Source of the DNA: Firmicutes bacterium UBA5389 | Lineage (GTDB): Bacteria > Bacillota > DTU025 | Direction: 5' to 3' | Length of the DNA: 7,813 nt | Assembly: GCA_002409965.1 (NCBI GenBank) | Contig: DHON01000078.1 | Span: 1 to 7,813, forward strand | Shown here: positions 5,501 to 7,813 of the stretch, piece by piece | How positions within the stretch are numbered: position 1 is the stretch's first letter | How the letters are laid out: every line of letters starts with the position of its first letter | Translations under genes and position numbers: made by a program | Notes under the pieces: model-generated | What the model was told of the DNA's origin: nothing | The model's input: the letters and a program-made list of their open reading frames with translations, nothing else | Database searches by the model: none

Positions 5501-5571
5501 GTAGGTGACGACACCGCCAGACCGATCATCCGGCAAGTCGGCCAAAGTGGCGGCGTCTGGATGGGAAAGAT

Positions 5572-6546
5572 ATGATCAGGACAAGGAGGCAACACTCGAT
5601 ATCCATGAGTTCAGGTACTGACGCGGGCTCGCAGAGCTTCACAACCCCCGGCTATCTCGACCTCTACCGAACCGGCGAGCTGGAGCGGCGCGCCGCGGAG
5701 GCAGTAGAGCGGCTGTCGCATTGCGTGATATGTGCCCAGGTCTGCGATGTGAACCGTATCCGCGGAGAGCTAGGGTTCTGCCGAACCGGAAGGCTTGCCC
5801 GCGTGGCTAGTTTCGGCCGCCACCTCGGCGAAGAGGATGTTCTGGTAGGGGCGGGAGGCTCAGGGACCATCTTCTTTGCCAACTGCAATCTCGCATGCGT
5901 GTTCTGCCAGAACTACGACATCAGCGCCTGCGGCGTCGGCCAGGAAACCACCGGTCGCAGGCTGGCGCAGATGATGATGAACCTGCAGGCAAAAGGTTGC
6001 CACAACATCAACCTGGTCTCGCCGAGTCATGTCGTAGCGCAGATCCTCGAGGCCCTGGTCGTAGCGGCAGGCGAAGGCCTGCGACTGCCGCTTGTGTACA
6101 ACACCGGAGGGTACGATGCGCTCCCAACTCTGAAGCTGCTTGACGGGGTAGTCGACATCTACATGCCGGATTTCAAGTTTGCCGACGAAGACGCCGCAGA
6201 GCGATTCTCAAGCGCCCCAGGGTACCCAACAGTCGCACGGGCGGCCATCCGCGAGATGCATCGCCAAGTGGGCGACCTGGTAATCGACGAGTACGGGGTC
6301 GCGCGCCGCGGGCTGATCCTGCGACACCTAGTAATGCCGGGACGGCTCAGCGACACCCGGGAGATAATGAGGTTCATAGCTCAGGATATCTCGCCCGACA
6401 CCTACGTCAACGTCATGGGGCAGTACCGCCCGGCGCATCTAGCTGACGAGTATCCCGAGCTCAACCGCCCCCTGTCCGGATCCGAGTATCGGGAAGCCCT
6501 CAAGATCGCCCGCGACGAGGGCCTGCTCCGGGCTGCGTCCAGGTAG
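5572..6546 (+). CDS. Radical SAM protein, COG1313/PflX-like (pyruvate-formate-lyase-activase related)
   Basis: A 324-residue radical SAM enzyme. The cluster-binding motif C105-x3-C109-x2-C112 (CNLACVFCQN) should hold the [4Fe-4S] cluster that cleaves SAM. Upstream, C51-x2-C54-x3-C58-(x11)-C70 in 'CVICAQVCDVNRIRGELGFC' is the conserved N-terminal Cys cluster of COG1313 proteins and may bind a second metal centre. Other family blocks are INLVSPSHV (146-154), VYNTGGYD (175-182), DIYMPDFKF (195-203), RHLVMPG (251-257) and NVMGQYRP (280-287). The substrate is unknown for most of the family. Length is normal for the family and there is no break. The start is uncertain: ATG at 5572 has only a weak GGGAAAG site, while AGGAGG at 5584-5589 lies 15 nt before the ATG at 5605, longer than usual. 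Homology begins near residue 27, so it does not decide. No operon partner is visible. Confidence 0.87.
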   Translation: MIRTRRQHSISMSSGTDAGSQSFTTPGYLDLYRTGELERRAAEAVERLSHCVICAQVCDVNRIRGELGFCRTGRLARVASFGRHLGEEDVLVGAGGSGTIFFANCNLACVFCQNYDISACGVGQETTGRRLAQMMMNLQAKGCHNINLVSPSHVVAQILEALVVAAGEGLRLPLVYNTGGYDALPTLKLLDGVVDIYMPDFKFADEDAAERFSSAPGYPTVARAAIREMHRQVGDLVIDEYGVARRGLILRHLVMPGRLSDTREIMRFIAQDISPDTYVNVMGQYRPAHLADEYPELNRPLSGSEYREALKIARDEGLLRAASR

Positions 6547-6711
6547 CAGGGCCGCGCCGGGTGACCGCCGGATTGGGCATGCCAGGAGACTGGCCGCCTT
6601 CCTCCGCGATATTGCGCGATTAGCCGATGCACCGCGTTGAGCTGGGATTGTGACCGGGCATCAGCCTTCCAGCGAAGAGGAGCCCCGTGGCCCGGCGCCG
6701 AAACGTTTTGG
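6547..6711. other. Intergenic stretch between the radical SAM gene and the IS element
   Basis: 165 GC-rich bases with no convincing gene and no rho-independent terminator. A short frame (6650-6727) encodes a charged peptide that could be the tail of an older tnpB, but a stop at 6638 closes it upstream, so I do not call it. Confidence 0.4.
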
Positions 6712-6754
6712 TTACGGAGATTTGTGAGCGAAAGCCCCGGGATTCATCCCGGGG
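6712..6754 (+). mobile_element. IS200/IS605-type left end: TTAC cleavage motif, AAAG guide, hairpin
   Basis: TTAC (6712-6715) is followed after 15 nt by AAAG (6731-6734), which abuts a perfect hairpin (6735-6754): 8-bp stem CCCCGGGA/TCCCGGGG with loop TTCA. In IS608 the left cleavage motif is TTAC and the guide tetranucleotide AAAG lies directly 5' of the subterminal hairpin, so this arrangement fits a left end with the element beginning at 6716. There is no T-run after the hairpin, so it is not a terminator. The alternative is the right end (omega-RNA 3' stem) of an older, otherwise lost element, since the two ends of these elements have similar hairpins. Confidence 0.5.
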
Positions 6755-6802
6755 ATGAAGCGCTCCGGTCTCCGGCCTGGTCGTCGACCCGTTGCTTGCT
6801 TG

Positions 6803-6831
6803 TTGCCTTCTGATGGCGCGCATGGTAAAAT
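6803..6831 (+). promoter_or_regulatory. Sigma-A promoter with extended -10, driving the IS genes
   Basis: TTGCCT (6803-6808, four of six) and TAAAAT (6826-6831, five of six) are spaced by exactly 17 nt, with TGg directly before the -10. This is the best housekeeping-type promoter in the window. Transcription should begin near 6838, just ahead of GAGGGAG (6840-6846) and the tnpA start, and would now produce tnpB mRNA. Confidence 0.65.
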
Positions 6832-6853
6832 AAGAATACGAGGGAGATCAAGT

Positions 6854-7081
6854 TTGGCAGACATTCCGAATATGTGCTCATGTACCGCATGGTCTGGATC
6901 CCGAAGTGTCGACGACGCATTCTCGTCGAGCAGGTAGCTGAGCGACTGAAGCAGACTGTCGAGCGATCGGTCGCTGAGCGAGAATGGGCTGTGGGCCCCC
7001 TCCTACTTCATCGCCAGCGTAGGCAATGTATCTGCGGAAACGATTGAACGGTGCATCAGAGAGCAAACCGAAGGGGGGTGA
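6854..7081 (+). pseudogene. tnpA: Decayed tnpA (Y1 HUH transposase) with internal deletion and frameshifts
   Basis: A remnant of the IS200/IS605 single-strand transposase, normally about 130-150 residues. A TTG start (6854) with GAGGGAG 7 nt upstream begins MADI in one frame. The body HSEYVLMYRMVWIPKCRR, then RILVEQVAERLKQTVER and AEREW, lies in another frame (about 6862-6987). From 6989 the C-terminal block LWAPSYFIASVGNVSAETIE, then RCIREQTEGG, reads in the first frame to TGA at 7079-7081. About 50-60 codons are missing at the junction near 6987, including the whole H-hydrophobic-H metal-binding motif. In the C-terminal Y-x3-Q motif the expected catalytic Tyr is Cys (TGC at 7052-7054), with Gln kept. 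At least two frame changes, the lost HUH motif and the lost nucleophile make it certainly inactive. The family assignment is firm from the two conserved blocks. Confidence 0.82.
7072..7078 (+). promoter_or_regulatory. Ribosome binding site of tnpB
   Basis: AGGGGGG lies 8 nt before the GTG at 7087. An in-frame GTG at 7078 overlaps the tnpA stop (GTGA), but no ribosome binding site stands at a suitable distance before it, so 7087 is preferred. Confidence 0.6.
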
Positions 7082-7086
7082 CCAGC

Positions 7087-7813
7087 GTGCAGACTATCAC
7101 ATTGCGGCTCAGACTCTACCAACCAACCAAGGCCAAGCAGGCGGTCTACCGGGAGCTAGCCGTGCGTGTGACGGGGCTTGCCAATAACCTGGTTGCGGCG
7201 GGTCGCCCGAAGAAGCTCACCAGCAAAACTGCGAAGCCCTACTGCCCTGACAGGATCCCATCGGCCGTCATCAACCAAGCCTTGCGAGACGTGGCCGCGC
7301 ACCTAGAGGTAGAGAGGTTCCGAGTGCTCTGGCCGGGCTTCAACAACCAGAACTGCCGTCTCGAGCGGGTAGGGGATTTTTGGACGGCCAGCTTTCCGAC
7401 TCACGTCGGCCGTGTCCGTGTACCCCTGCAGGCGACTGACCGGCAAGCACAGCTGCTCGCCAAGCTCGGTGCAACCGTCAAGCAAGGCGCAGCTAAGCTG
7501 CATGAGAAGCGTGGGCGCTGGTACCTGGCTCTCTCCATCTCCGTCCAGGTGACGCCGTGCGTCGGGACGAAGGCAGCGGGAGTCGACTTGGGCCTGAGGA
7601 ACTTAGCGGTAGTCAATTGCGAAGGCGAAACGCTGTTCTTCAGTGGAGACCGAGCCGCCTTCGTCCGCCGCAGGTTCAACGCGTTGCGCCGTCGCATGGG
7701 CAAGGCCAAAGCTCTAGGCGCTATCCGCCGCATGGAAGATAAGGAAGCCCGCTGGATGAAGAACCAGGATCACGAGATCAGCCGCAAGATCGTGGACTGG
7801 TGCATCGCTCGCG
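7087..7813 (+). CDS. tnpB: TnpB, RNA-guided nuclease of the IS605 element (partial, 3' end outside window)
   Basis: An open frame from GTG 7087 to the window edge (242 codons seen of roughly 350-450 usual) encoding the N-terminal and RuvC-I parts of TnpB. TnpB is the omega-RNA-guided DNA nuclease of IS200/IS605 elements and the relative of Cas12. The family pattern is clear: an N-terminal beta-strand MQTITLRLRLYQPT, a helical segment IPSAVINQALRDVAAHLE (57-74), RWYLALSISV (144-153), and the RuvC-I motif GVDLGLRNLAVV (165-176) with catalytic D167. FFSGDRAAFVRRRFNALRRRM (184-204) follows, and HEISRKIVDW (229-238) is the conserved block before RuvC-II. The RuvC-II Glu, zinc finger and RuvC-III Asp lie beyond the window, so activity cannot be judged. 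No stop or frameshift is seen, in contrast to the ruined tnpA directly upstream. The start is set by AGGGGGG 8 nt away. Confidence 0.88.
   Translation, partial: MQTITLRLRLYQPTKAKQAVYRELAVRVTGLANNLVAAGRPKKLTSKTAKPYCPDRIPSAVINQALRDVAAHLEVERFRVLWPGFNNQNCRLERVGDFWTASFPTHVGRVRVPLQATDRQAQLLAKLGATVKQGAAKLHEKRGRWYLALSISVQVTPCVGTKAAGVDLGLRNLAVVNCEGETLFFSGDRAAFVRRRFNALRRRMGKAKALGAIRRMEDKEARWMKNQDHEISRKIVDWCIAR

Larger units (their letters stand above)
5383..5571. other. Divergent intergenic region between the LCCL and radical SAM genes
   Basis: 189 AT-richer bases separate two divergent genes, so promoters for both should lie here. On the minus strand TTTACA followed after 17 nt by AATAAA (within 5450-5482) is a possible sigma-A promoter for the LCCL gene. 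No GAAC/CGT ECF pair like that at the sigma operon was found. Both proposals are weak and based on visual matches. Confidence 0.35.
6716..7813 (+). mobile_element. IS200/IS605-family element, IS605-like tnpA-tnpB layout, right end beyond the window
   Basis: The element consists of a left-end hairpin, a promoter, a decayed tnpA and an open tnpB in the same orientation, the standard IS605 layout with tnpA upstream of tnpB. It is cut by the window edge inside tnpB, so the right end and the omega-RNA region are not visible. These elements move as single strands without target duplication or terminal inverted repeats, and none was seen. With tnpA destroyed, the copy cannot move by itself. Confidence 0.75.

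Noticed and set aside
6650..6727. C-terminal tail of an older tnpB just before the hairpin
   Set aside because: The 25-codon frame is closed by a stop at 6638 and has no conserved TnpB motif; the resemblance is to a generally variable tail.
6735..6754. Rho-independent terminator of the radical SAM gene
   Set aside because: The hairpin is strong but has no following T-run, lies nearly 190 bp past the stop, and is better explained as an IS end.
6755..6937. Small plus-strand gene of 60 codons
   Set aside because: It begins inside the IS left end and only shares the first few codons of tnpA (MADI...) before running out of frame.

Overview
The window looks like a chromosomal segment of a fairly GC-rich Gram-positive bacterium, probably of the Bacillota (Clostridia-like). 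The evidence is strong AGGAGG-type ribosome binding sites, frequent GTG/TTG starts, tight 4-nt gene overlaps, and an operon whose order matches the Bacillus subtilis sigY-yxlCDEFG operon. No rRNA, tRNA or CRISPR array was seen.

Left part (1-1051, + strand): an unassigned and possibly decayed stretch (1-319), then a UbiE/MenG-like SAM-dependent methyltransferase (320-1051). The methyltransferase carries a 9-bp tandem repeat that codes for a Pro/Thr/Leu-rich insert just before its SAM motif. Its last bases overlap the end of the convergent operon.

Centre (4345 down to 1045, - strand): a six-gene ECF sigma factor operon. From promoter to end it encodes the ECF sigma factor, a zinc-binding (ZAS) two-helix membrane anti-sigma factor, a YxlD-like two-helix membrane protein with a degenerate zinc ribbon, a 69-residue PLDc_N protein (YxlE-like), an ABC ATPase (YxlF-like) and an ABC-2 permease (YxlG-like). 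Neighbouring genes overlap or lie 1-4 nt apart. A candidate ECF-type promoter (GAAC-N15-CGTG) upstream of the sigma gene overlaps a perfect 10-bp inverted repeat. The inferred circuit is an autoregulated envelope-stress sigma factor, held by membrane anti-sigma proteins, that drives a two-component ABC exporter.

Upstream of the sigma operon and on the same strand, a secreted protein or lipoprotein has a coiled coil and two cysteine-free LCCL-type domains (5382-4525). A rho-independent terminator (4430-4390) separates it from the sigma operon. A 189-bp divergent intergenic region follows, then a COG1313/PflX-like radical SAM protein on the + strand (5572-6546).

Right part (about 6712-7813, + strand): an IS200/IS605-family element running off the window. 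A left-end hairpin with IS608-like TTAC and AAAG motifs is followed by a good sigma-A promoter, a wrecked tnpA and an intact, open tnpB. The tnpA has lost its HUH region, is frameshifted, and has Cys where the catalytic Tyr is expected. The tnpB includes the RuvC-I aspartate and is cut by the window edge. A TnpB, the RNA-guided nuclease family, thus remains under the element's own promoter although the adjacent transposase is dead.
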